Of a stretch of 17,719 nt of DNA, positions 9,772 through 17,719 are shown piece by piece. Source of the DNA: Fomitopsis serialis (lineage: Eukaryota; Basidiomycota; Agaricomycetes; Polyporales; Fomitopsidaceae); assembly GCF_022376445.1 (NCBI RefSeq), contig NW_025955629.1, forward strand, positions 1 to 17,719, given 5' to 3'. Both the position numbers and the translations under genes were made by a program. Within the stretch, counting starts at the first letter, position 1; every line of letters starts with the position of its first letter. The notes under the pieces are model-generated. The model worked only from the letters and a program-made list of their open reading frames with translations, had not been told where the DNA came from and did not search any database.

Positions 9772-11498
9772 ATGGCGACCGAGGAGATCAGGCCAGTTTC
9801 ATTGATCGACGACATACCACTTTTGCAACTTGCGGAGTGGACACGAGCGAGACTTGCTAGAGAAGTGGGCACAATGAGGTATGTGGTCCATATCTTCGCG
9901 CAGGCGTATTTGAAAATGCTCACGCGGTTCTCAGTCGATCTCTAGTAAGTCAGACATAGTCTGTATACAGACGGTGTCGAATTACCTCCAACCTGAGACA
10001 GTTAGCGCAAGTTACATCGTCGTACAAGCTGGTTTACATGGAGGCACAGTCCGCGATGGACACGACCTACGAGTTGCCTCCTGAAGTCCTTGGGCTTATA
10101 TTCCGATATGTCCCTGGATCCCCGCTTGACGACTACAAAGACGATCCAGACGATCACGCTCTCTATTACGGGGACCATCTCATCCGATCGAGCGACGTGG
10201 TTCCCCTGATGCACGTCTGTCGGCGTTGGAGAGCAGTAGCGATCAATATGGCAGAGCTGTGGACCACCATCGACGACAGGAAGCGAGTACCATACGACGA
10301 TCACGTCGCACGAGCCAAGATACTACCGCTTCAGCTATTCGTTCATTCCAAGCCACGTTCGGGCTGCCGACAATGGCTGCGCATGCATGCACCCGCCATT
10401 CGGGAATTCCACTACATCTGTGCCGCCCAAGACGATCACTATGCTATCTTGCGGGTATATCTACCCAATATTCGCGCAGCCACCTTGGTGGAGAACAGCG
10501 TGAACATGTACGACAACGAGTTTGAACTGTTCGGAGGGACGACGTCCTTGCGGGAGCTGTGCTTGCGAAGACTCAATTGGTTGCCCACGAATCATCTTCC
10601 CCATCTTACCCGACTCTTTCTAGCACAGTGGCGGGGGACCTGCGACATCGCGCAACTCATGTCCTTTCTGGCGAGATGTCCGAACCTCGTCGACATCACG
10701 CTTTCGCGACCATTCCTTGGTCGAATAGTTACAGCCTCCGAGGACACAATCGCAGAATTGCCCCAGCTTCGGCGCTTGACAATGCGAGACCACCCGCCAG
10801 ACGAGATCGCAGCATGTTTGCTGCATATCCGCGCGCGTCCCGACACTGCACTATGCATCCGTACAACGACCGACCCGCTGACTGCCCAAGATGTCAGCAG
10901 CATATCTCGATTTCGCACCATCGCTTCGTGCACTATGCTCCATATCCTCAGTACGGGGGAAGGCGTTTTCTCATTGACTGCTCTAGGGCAGGCATCTGGG
11001 GTGTATATCGAGCAGGTCCATATTCCGGAGGAAGAATGGGAGGAGGCCCTGGCGCAGATCAGCTTCCTGCCCCAGATTGAGGAGTTATGGCTGGTGGAAA
11101 AGGGATGTTCGCCGCTGCCACACACGGTGGTTCACAAGATTCTCCGTCGCATGGGAGCTTTCAAGTTACGGACGCTAGTAACCACAGGCGAAGGCCTTCG
11201 CGAAGTGAGCGCTGCTTTAGTCGCGTGCTTGGGCGATAATCGGCAAGCTATACAAGACATCCACGTCTTTATCAACAGACAGTCAGAGAACACTGACGAC
11301 CCGTTCGCGCAAAGCGCGATGCGGCAGAGATTCATTGTCAACAACAATATCATGGCCACTGCGACAGACTTAGCGGGGGTCTCGGAAATTGTCCGTTCCA
11401 AGACAAGTGAGAGGAATCCATGTATGAAGCTGCCCGTTGTGTGTGCAACGCAGTCCGAGCTTTGGCCGGCCTGGCATACCTTTCTGACCTTGCTATGA
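9772..11498 (+). CDS. F-box protein with leucine-rich C-terminal region, copy 2 (tandem paralogue)
   Basis: This is a putative SCF ubiquitin ligase adaptor, clearly paralogous to the gene at 7465-9264 and in the same orientation. Exons: 9772-9878, 9935-9944 and 10002-11498, with introns of 56 and 57 nt, giving 537 aa. As in copy 1, the first donor follows AG in phase 2 (GTATGT) and the second exon is exactly 10 nt (TCGATCTCTA, joined as SRSL). Residues 1-35 carry DDIPLLQLAEWTRARLARE. The F-box is at about 64-131 (LPPEVLGLIFRYVPGSP, SSDVVPLMHVCRRWRAVA, MAELWTTID). Leucine-rich segments follow (LFGGTTSLRELCLRRLNWL, LPHLTRLFL, CPNLVDITL, LPQLRRLTM, LPQIEELWLVE). It ends in CATQSELWPAWHTFLT. The frame is intact. 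Divergence from copy 1 is strong in the middle and low in the F-box and tail, as expected for fast-evolving substrate receptors. Confidence 0.87.
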
Positions 11499-11682
11499 CG
11501 GTGCGTGTTGACCATTTGAAAACGTAATTTAAGGCTCAATGTTGAGACTAGGAAGAGTAGCATCACGAAACGTAGATGCGTACTAGGCCAGGACCATGAA
11601 CGTCACAGTGTTTCGAGGTCGTCCGACGTTGCAAGGGTCCGTATTGAGAACGCATATGGTACAGTGGTTGGTGAGATGGCAT

Positions 11683-12368
11683 TTACATGCGAAGCTTCTT
11701 CTCCATTTCCGCGTGGACATCCAACGGCTGCGCCAGCTCTGATGCTGTAGGATAAATGATATTTAGCGCGATATAAATGAACAATAGTTGATAACGAACC
11801 TGGCATCATGAAGTCGGCGCAATCGAGCGTCTCGTCGCGCCCCATGAGAATATCGAGATGTGGGTTAGACTGAGGAAGCGCGGGCATGTGAGGGTTCTAA
11901 GGGAGGATTATCAATGCTATGACCATCGACGTATAGCCTACGTTCGATTTCACTTACACGAGAGACAATCTTGCGCTCCATCAACATACGCATCGGCATG
12001 TGAAGACCAAATGTGTTGCGCTGCATGGTCAGCTTCAAGTTGTCTTGAGTAGCGTCCCACTGATCGTATTCAGAGATGATGGGCAGACCGAGATGAAGGT
12101 TCACGCAATTCAGCAGTCGAGCTCTACCACAAGGCAAAACACATACGTTTTCCAGTCGCTCCCTCAACCCTCCCCTGGTCTTGTTCTCCGCTGCCAAGCT
12201 ACGCGGACCATACCGGAGCGCATCGTGCAAGCCGAGACTGTTGGCGGTGTCCCGGATCGAGGCCGACTTGGACGCGTTAGCGGGTACAATGCGATGCGAT
12301 GGTTCCTAGACCGACGAGGTCATTTGAGCGTGACAGTTTCATGAGATATCTGGAGTGAAACCAACCAT
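11683..12368 (-). CDS. UMP1: UMP1, proteasome maturation factor (POMP homologue)
   Basis: UMP1 is a small chaperone that joins half-proteasomes, helps beta-subunit processing and 20S dimerisation, and is degraded as the first substrate. Exons on minus: 12368-12366 (ATG only), 12305-12147, 12059-11958, 11896-11800 and 11744-11683. Introns are 60, 87, 61 and 55 nt, all GT-AG with matching phases, giving 140 aa, close to the usual 140-150. The N-terminal region reads EPSHRIVPANAS and then LGLHDALRYGPRSLAAE. The core has LKLTMQRNTFGLHMPM and RMLMERKIVS. The C-terminal half has MPALPQSNPHLDILMGRDET, then LDCADFMMP and a charged end, HAEMEKKLRM. These match the fungal Ump1 pattern. The first exon is inferred: the frame has a stop just upstream of GAACCATCG, an acceptor (GGTCTAG) ends there, and ATG followed by a GTTGGT donor lies 60 nt upstream. 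The gene converges on F-box copy 2, with 184 bp between stop codons. Confidence 0.92.
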
Positions 12369-13027
12369 GGGTGTGAATATTCCGTGTACAGACGACTGAC
12401 GGTAGAGTGGTGGCGAGAGTGCAAGGCGCGAGGAGCTGACGCGTCTGTGCAGCGCGTGTGCACTGCCAAACATGGCGAAGGCGGATTGCGAGATCGTGAT
12501 CTGAGATTTCATCTAGGCACTACCAAATCGGGTATCGCTCGAATCTCGAGTCCTCCGAGTCGACCGCCGGCCTGGACTGTCCGCGTTGCTCCTGTGCCCT
12601 TAATTCAGGTCGTCCCTCCTCGAAGCCAACACGGAAATACTGAAAACGCAAAATGAGCGAGTGAGGTATTTAGTATCTCTGTGTCACGCACACAGACTGA
12701 CCAGTTAACTCTTTTGGAAGGCGTTCGGGATGCAAGGGAGCGGCGGAATGGCCCCTTTGTCATACTCCAAGACTTGGCAGCGAAATGTGGTTTGAACGTG
12801 GGGCTTCATTTTCTGCCCTGTCCATCGACGCCGGATAACGGCTATGTCTTCGGTATTGTCTCCGACAACAGCGAGTCTCCCCTGAGATCGGGCTCTCGGT
12901 ATATAGCTCTGTCGGGGTTTCCTAACGTTAGCGGGCTACCCCTTGTACTCTACCAGCCCTCTGCCCTCTCTTTCTTTTGCTCTCTGCAGCTGGTTGTGCT
13001 TCTTTGTCTCTCACTGGATAGCTCATC
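12369..13027. promoter_or_regulatory. Divergent intergenic region between UMP1 and the fucosyltransferase-like gene
   Basis: These 659 bp separate two start codons facing away from each other. On the plus strand, TATATAG at 12900-12906 lies about 122 nt before the ATG at 13028. It is followed by a pyrimidine-rich tract (12957-13015), a common fungal core-promoter and leader arrangement. A palindrome CTAACGTTAG lies between them at about 12922-12931. Open frames across this region (12384-12656 and 12681-13031) are unrecognised, and I regard them as chance. Confidence 0.5.
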
Positions 13028-14913
13028 ATGATACGCCTACTTTCGCACCCGCCCAAGAGTGAACCAACCAGCAAGAAAGATCGCACCATTCCGTCTAGAT
13101 ATTATCGTCTGCGCAACGCACTCCCTGCTCTTTTTCTGGTCTCTATCTCGTTCCTCACTGCTTGTATGATATGGAGAGATGCTACCAGGTCCACACGCCA
13201 TACGGGGACACCTGGCGATCATGACGACAGGGCGGCGGTTCCTTCGTCACCTTCCTTCGCTGACAGTCCACCACTGTTTCCGCCAAAGGTCCCACCACAT
13301 CTTAACCCCCTGGATTACGAGCACGGTCCTTTGCGTGGCCCTTCAACAGCACATTTTAGAGGTCAGTAACAAGCTCGAGTTTGCTTCCCCCTGGTTCACA
13401 GAAAGGACAGACAGCCTCAGAGACGACAGGAAGTACCTGACATCATGGCTGGTGGCCGGATTTAGTACGTGTATATCGCGCACCCCTCTCGTCCCCACTG
13501 ACTTGTTTATAAAACTCAGCAAATGACTATATGACGATTGTGCGTACCGGCCATGTTCCATCGTACTCTTCCGCTCTGATGGGTTCTGTAGGGCAATATG
13601 ATATACTTGGCCATGATCACCTCGCGTGTCCCTGTCATCCCTCCATTTACATCGGAAATTGGCGGCGACCGTGTCCCCATTCCATTCTCCGAAATCTTCG
13701 ATTTGCCCTATCTCCGCACGACGCTCGGTATTCCTGTTCTAGAATGGCAGGACATCAAGAACAACAACCTCGCCGCAGACTTGGACGCTCCTCCTGATGA
13801 ACTCGGATGCTGGAGTCTTTGGCAAGCGCAGAGTATAGGCGCAGATTCACCGAGAGGTAGCTTCAGCACGTCTACGCTAGGCCTGGGTACGTCATCATTC
13901 CGTCCGTGAAGAAGCTCGCATTCAATATCCGCACAATAGACATCTCGTACACCCGTGCGCCGGATTGGATCAAGCTCCTTCCGGGATTCCAGCACGACAT
14001 GCATTCTAGCTTCTGGTCTCTTGCACGCCTCGCCTTTCCAGAGACGCGCAATGAAATCTTGGCGAACCCGGCTGCTCATCCCACATTACCCACTCAGTCG
14101 GGCAACTCCCTCCCCCCAGACGATCAGATGCTCTGCTACGATATACTATACTACGTCGTCGGGGCCGTGGTGAGTCGCATGACCGTTGAATACGTATAAT
14201 ACTGAGTATGACCATGAAAGCCCTGGGAGTACGAGTTGGATCACAGCCCGATGTGGCGCTTCGTCGTTCAGCACTTCAAGTTCACGCAGCGTCTGGAAGA
14301 CATCGCAGGCGCTTATTTGCGCCGTACATTCAATGTCCCAGATGGTCATGAGATCCCTCCGGTACGTCTTCCCGGCGCTTTCATGTCTATACTTCTCTGA
14401 CGGCATGTAGTACATAACCGTGCACGCACGACGCGGCGACTTTGCTGATTGGTGCGGTGGCGTCTCTCGCGAGCAGTGCTTCCCGCCTCTTTCCGCCTTC
14501 GCGCAACGCGTCTTCGAAGTTCAGAACGAGCTCCGGAGCAGGCAAGGTATCGAGGTGACGAGAGTCATCATGACGGGTAACGAGAAGGATCCGAACTGGT
14601 GGAACTCCGTGCACGAACTTGGGTGGTTGAAGGTCGACCACGACTTGGAGCGCACGGTCGAACTCTACGGCAAATGGTTCGTATCCGGCTTTGTTGTGAC
14701 CGCGTCTTGGCGGGCACGTTGCTGACGGTTGTGGGTCTCGGCCCCTGCAGGTATCCTGTTATCCTGGACGCAATCATCCAGTCTCGCGGTATCGGTTTTG
14801 TGGGTACGGATAGGTCGACGTTTTCGTCGCTTGCACGGCGACGAGTGGCCGAGTGGAACAACGGAGCGGTACGCACTGTAAAATGGGGGCGGCCAGAATC
14901 GGATCAGCACTAG
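13028..14913 (+). CDS. GDP-fucose protein O-fucosyltransferase-like type II membrane protein
   Basis: This is a probable Golgi or ER glycosyltransferase of the O-fucosyltransferase superfamily, using GDP-fucose or a related donor; the acceptor is unknown. Exons: 13028-13361, 13402-13464, 13520-13539, 13592-13886, 13940-14169, 14221-14361, 14411-14676 and 14751-14913. Introns are 40-74 nt and phases agree, giving 503 aa. A short cytosolic basic tail is followed by one membrane segment (about 31-49, LPALFLVSISFLTACMIW) and a Pro/Ser-rich stem, as in Golgi type II enzymes. Recognisable pieces are LRDDRKYLTSWLVAGFTND, LGLDISYTRAPDW, and ITVHARRGDFADWC (HARRGD at 366-371), which resembles the donor-binding Arg/Gly/Asp motif of the superfamily. 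IGFVGTDRSTFSSLA near the end matches the usual C-terminal donor-site motif. Exon 3 is only 20 nt. The stretch at 13887-13939 is open in one frame, but splicing it out gives the LGLDISYT junction. The 3' end converges on the third F-box gene. Confidence 0.85.
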
Positions 14914-15836
14914 ACATTCAGTTCTTGTCGAATTAGTAGTATTCATCGCATCTGTACATGTACTTCGAGCGAGTAAGTAGATTTCTACGTAAGTTATATG
15001 TAGGGATTAGGGAGAGTATTGGGTCACTGGTCACTAGATACGTGTACTTACGAATTACTGCAATGTGCCGCTCGCTCCGACTCTGTTATTGCTCCTACTC
15101 GGAGTGGTAGTGACTGGCTATGGTACGCTGTAAGACAGCATGCAGGTGCACCATGACGATATGTCAGAGGGTACTCACTTGCAAACACACAGCATCATGA
15201 TGCTACGGTCCTGTTGTTACTTGCAATTGCTCTCCGACCTGCAACAAGCCTTCCAAGCTTCAGGCTTTGCAGACTCGTCGCCAAGGCCATCGATTCGATG
15301 ATGAGCAAAGAGCACAGGATCATACACGCGAGATCATACACACGCCGTCAAATGTGCCGACCAGTGGTTGCCATTCATTCACTGACGCACCGCACACGTA
15401 CTTCACCGATACTGACTTTACCCGTTAATAACCGGCGTGCATTCAGCTGCTCGTAGCGATCCTGAGCTTGCGGATACGATTAGTATGACGAAACACAAGT
15501 GTCCTGTTGACACACGCAGTGCCCGAATACAATTGGATGCACCCAGCATCAATGAAAACCTGTTCTATAACAATCAAATGTCTGTCTCGAGCACACAACA
15601 TCCATAGCTCCGTCCCTCCAAAGATAAGATGATCATGTGTGCTACATACGAGCATAAGTGGGCGCGAATGCCAGTCCTTCCCCGACAGCAACATATCGAC
15701 CCGCGATACAGCGGCGGGGCCATTCTGTACGTTGAGACCGCACAACAAGTTAGCAGAGCGGCCTACTGATGATGGTTCCATACTCACGAACCCCATGCAA
15801 CGATACAAGCCAAGATGATGTAGGGCTGCAAGGATG
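14914..15836. other. Convergent intergenic region
   Basis: These 923 bp lie between the stop codons of the fucosyltransferase-like gene and the third F-box gene, so they should hold both 3' ends. A minus-strand open frame (16009-15443, 188 codons) runs into it from the F-box gene. It is in a different frame from that gene's own tail (TGA at 15839-15837) and has no recognised domain. No RNA gene or repeat was noticed. Confidence 0.45.
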
Positions 15837-17467
15837 TCAATCCGTGCTGCCTCGAGGACCGTCGGCCCCGGGGTGCGCATCCTCTCCGGTGGTATTCTTC
15901 TGCTCAGCCTGCATACTTTGATGATGTATCTCTTCCATGTCCTGCCTCCAGCTGACGAATTCTTGGAAGTCATGCACATTGCTTCAAGACACTCAGCTTT
16001 CCCTCGCAATTTGACCGACTCTATAGTACTACGTACCTCAATATACCTCGTCCGCGCGAGTGTGGCATCTTCCGCTTGACGAGCCCGTCCAGCCGATCGT
16101 ACTGTTCTTGTAGCGCCGCGGCTGAACCCATCCCAACAAACTCAGACCCCGTTGTCCAAGTATCTTTATCAGAATCAACGCCTATACAGACGCCGCGCGA
16201 TGCAATAGTACCGGAGAAGCGCTTCTCCTGCAGTATACTGTCCAATCGCGCCAGAACACCATCCTGCTCCATTGTCGTCAGCATTCCGTCCAAGACATCG
16301 GTCATCTGGTCTGTCTGAAACGCCAACACAACGCACATAGCCTTGAAGTGTTTCGAGACGATGTGAGACAGGATATGCGGGATCCAGGACCATGCTACGA
16401 ATGGGGGTACAGGTAGATCTCCAAGCGCCTCAGATTGTCGTGATGTGAAAGGTTGTAATGTCGCTCTGTATACAGGAAACAATCAGCAAAGCGGCTCCAG
16501 AGAGAACTAAGCAGACTTTCCGACTGCAGCATCAATTGCACCATCAGGAACAGGAGAACTGGGATCAAATTGGAACTGAATCGTTTCTGCAGATGTGGAA
16601 CTCGCGTCCAGCAAAGGCTGGCTTCTGCTGGCTACCGAGGATGGATCTAACTCGTCATCCACCGCAAGACCGAGATCGCGCACTCGAGAAGCCCGGCTGA
16701 TCTGCACGCAGAGGTCTTCGACTGCTGGTGCAACCCATCGCACATCGAGATCCTCCAGATTTGCACAGTTCAGTGGGAGGGAGACCGGGGAGACGTGCTG
16801 TTTCTGCAAGCAGTCAACCTTGATGCACAATAAATCCCTAAGCCGCGGGAGTGCTAAAACGAGGTGTGATAGCTGGGTGACGTTCGACAAGGTGATATTG
16901 TGGATCTTTAGGGTGTCAATGGACCTGAACGCAACCAGGTAGCCGATGTCCTTTATTCGGAGCGAGCCGATGGTCCACTCGGCGTCTTCAATGATGATCC
17001 ACCACAACTTCGGAGCCTTGCCCGCGAACATGGCGGCAAACGTCCCCAGGTGCCTGATCGGTCGACGCTTCCCGGGAGAACTACCCGATATAATGACCTG
17101 TTCAATGACCTCACGGAGGCGAGGTTTTGCACTGAGTGTCTTGGAGAGCGAGAGGACGTCCTTCCGGTCTCGTAGATAGACGCGTTGACGAAGATGGTAC
17201 CACGTCAGGTAGTACCAGTCTTGGCATACGAGCGCGCAGGATGCGAGAGTGGACAAATATGGCTCGCCCTTTGTAATAAAATAACCCTTTTTCCATCCCA
17301 CAGCTATGTGGTCGATGATGCGTTCACAGACCTCCACAGGAAGTCGCGGATCGAAGGTCCGTGAGAGGAGCCCTCGGACGTTGACGAAGCTGTCCTGTGA
17401 TCCACATGTGTAAATTATGATACCCGCGACTGGACGGTGACGCTTACATCGACTCGACTTTGTCCAT
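15837..17467 (-). CDS. F-box protein of a different subfamily; central section doubtful
   Basis: This is a putative SCF adaptor. Exon 1 is 17467-17448 and intron 17447-17390 (58 nt, GTAAGC...GGACAG). The main exon starts at 17389, with the F-box near the N-terminus: FDPRLPVEVCERIIDHIA and LASCALVCQDWYYLTWYHL. Leucine-rich stretches follow (IDTLKIHNITLSNVTQLSHL, LPRLRDLLCI, CANLEDLDV). The main frame stops at 16509-16507. Frame then continues, shifted by one base, as SLWSRFADCFLYTERHYNLS and DNLRRLEIYLYPHS, stopping at 16397. The first frame resumes as AWSWIPHILSHIVSKHFKAM. A 55-nt intron (16036-15982) leads to a Gln/Glu-rich tail ending at 15837. Two models fit: a 147-nt intron (16541-16395, GTGCAA...CGTAG) giving an intact 456 aa protein, or two compensating 1-bp frameshifts, in which case this is a pseudogene or a sequence error. 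It is unrelated in detail to the tandem pair at 7465-11498. Confidence 0.75.
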
Positions 17468-17665
17468 TCCGTTGACGTGGGATGTGCGCGATGGCGATGT
17501 GAACGCGCTGTCGCACCGATGACGACAACCACGCAGACCCTCGACGATGGAAACACGTAACTAATAGCAGCTTCTCAGATTGCGGCTCTCCAAGAACAAG
17601 CATAGTACGCTAACATACCACCTGATATCCGGTATGTATACTGGCTCAGTTACACGACAAGCCAA

Positions 17666-17719
17666 GATGCGCCGTCTTGGTCGTCGGTTCGCGCGGTGCT
17701 GGCGCCCGCTGGTGGTCGC
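17666..17719 (+). other. GC-rich edge, possible 5' part of another gene
   Basis: The last 54 bases are much richer in GC than the preceding intergenic DNA. One plus-strand frame reads AVLVVGSRGAGARWWS, and another opens with ATG at 17667. The first has the look of a hydrophobic strand followed by a glycine-rich loop, but it is far too short to assign. It may be the start of a divergent neighbour cut by the window. Confidence 0.2.

Noticed and set aside
12409..12417. GGTGGCGAG about 40 nt upstream of the UMP1 ATG resembles the yeast proteasome control element (GGTGGCAAA, bound by Rpn4).
   Set aside because: It matches 7 of 9 bases, lies on the opposite strand and within the likely leader, and the Rpn4/PACE system is not known to me in basidiomycetes. 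Chance is a sufficient explanation.
12681..13031. 116-codon plus-strand frame before the fucosyltransferase-like gene.
   Set aside because: It covers the TATA-like box and pyrimidine-rich leader of that gene, has no known domain, and is better explained as promoter and 5' leader.
13855..13940. Apparent frameshift in the fucosyltransferase-like gene between LGLG and YVIIPSVKK.
   Set aside because: A 53-nt GTACGT...CAATAG intron (13887-13939) removes the region and gives a clean in-frame LGLDISYT junction, so no frameshift is needed.
15443..16009. 188-codon minus-strand open frame downstream of and overlapping the third F-box gene.
   Set aside because: Its start overlaps the last intron and exon of the F-box gene in a different frame, and I see no domain or splice link. 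It is kept only as a possibility.
17390..17556. Longer N-terminus for the third F-box gene, starting at 17556 without an intron.
   Set aside because: The extension is unlike an F-box N-terminus, while a 20-nt first exon at 17467 with a good GTAAGC donor joins in frame at 17389.

Overview
The window looks like nuclear DNA of a filamentous basidiomycete, most likely an Agaricomycete such as a polypore. The genes are protein coding and split by many short GT-AG introns, mostly 40 to 62 nt. Coding GC is moderate. The gene types (ALG1, UMP1, an O-fucosyltransferase-like protein, three F-box proteins and a remnant of a fungus-specific multi-pass membrane protein) fit this group. I saw no bacterial or viral genes, rRNA, convincing tRNA, CRISPR array or intact transposon. 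I built all exon models by hand from splice sites, reading-frame continuity and family memory. No alignment or search was run.

Layout: positions 1-5134 are gene-poor. The only recognisable item there is a decayed minus-strand remnant resembling a DUF6534-type basidiomycete membrane protein (about 2044 down to 1220). ALG1 follows on the minus strand (7145-5135, 8 exons, 545 aa). It shares a 319 bp upstream region with a plus-strand F-box gene (7465-9264, 568 aa). A tandem paralogue of that F-box gene follows in the same direction (9772-11498, 537 aa). UMP1, the proteasome maturation factor, lies convergently on the minus strand (12368-11683, 5 exons, 140 aa); its first coding exon is just the ATG. 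A 659 bp divergent promoter region separates it from an O-fucosyltransferase-like gene on the plus strand (13028-14913, 8 exons, 503 aa). A third F-box gene of a different subfamily lies on the minus strand (17467-15837), with a doubtful central section. The last 50 bp are GC-rich and may begin another gene.

The genes do not form an obvious pathway cluster. ALG1 and the fucosyltransferase-like protein both act on glycans but in different processes. The F-box proteins (SCF ubiquitin ligase adaptors) and UMP1 (20S proteasome assembly) both belong to protein turnover, but fungal F-box families are large, so this adjacency may be chance. The most noteworthy points are a 10-nt microexon kept in both tandem F-box paralogues, the start-codon-only first exon of UMP1, and the third F-box gene, where either an unusually long intron or two compensating frameshifts must be invoked.
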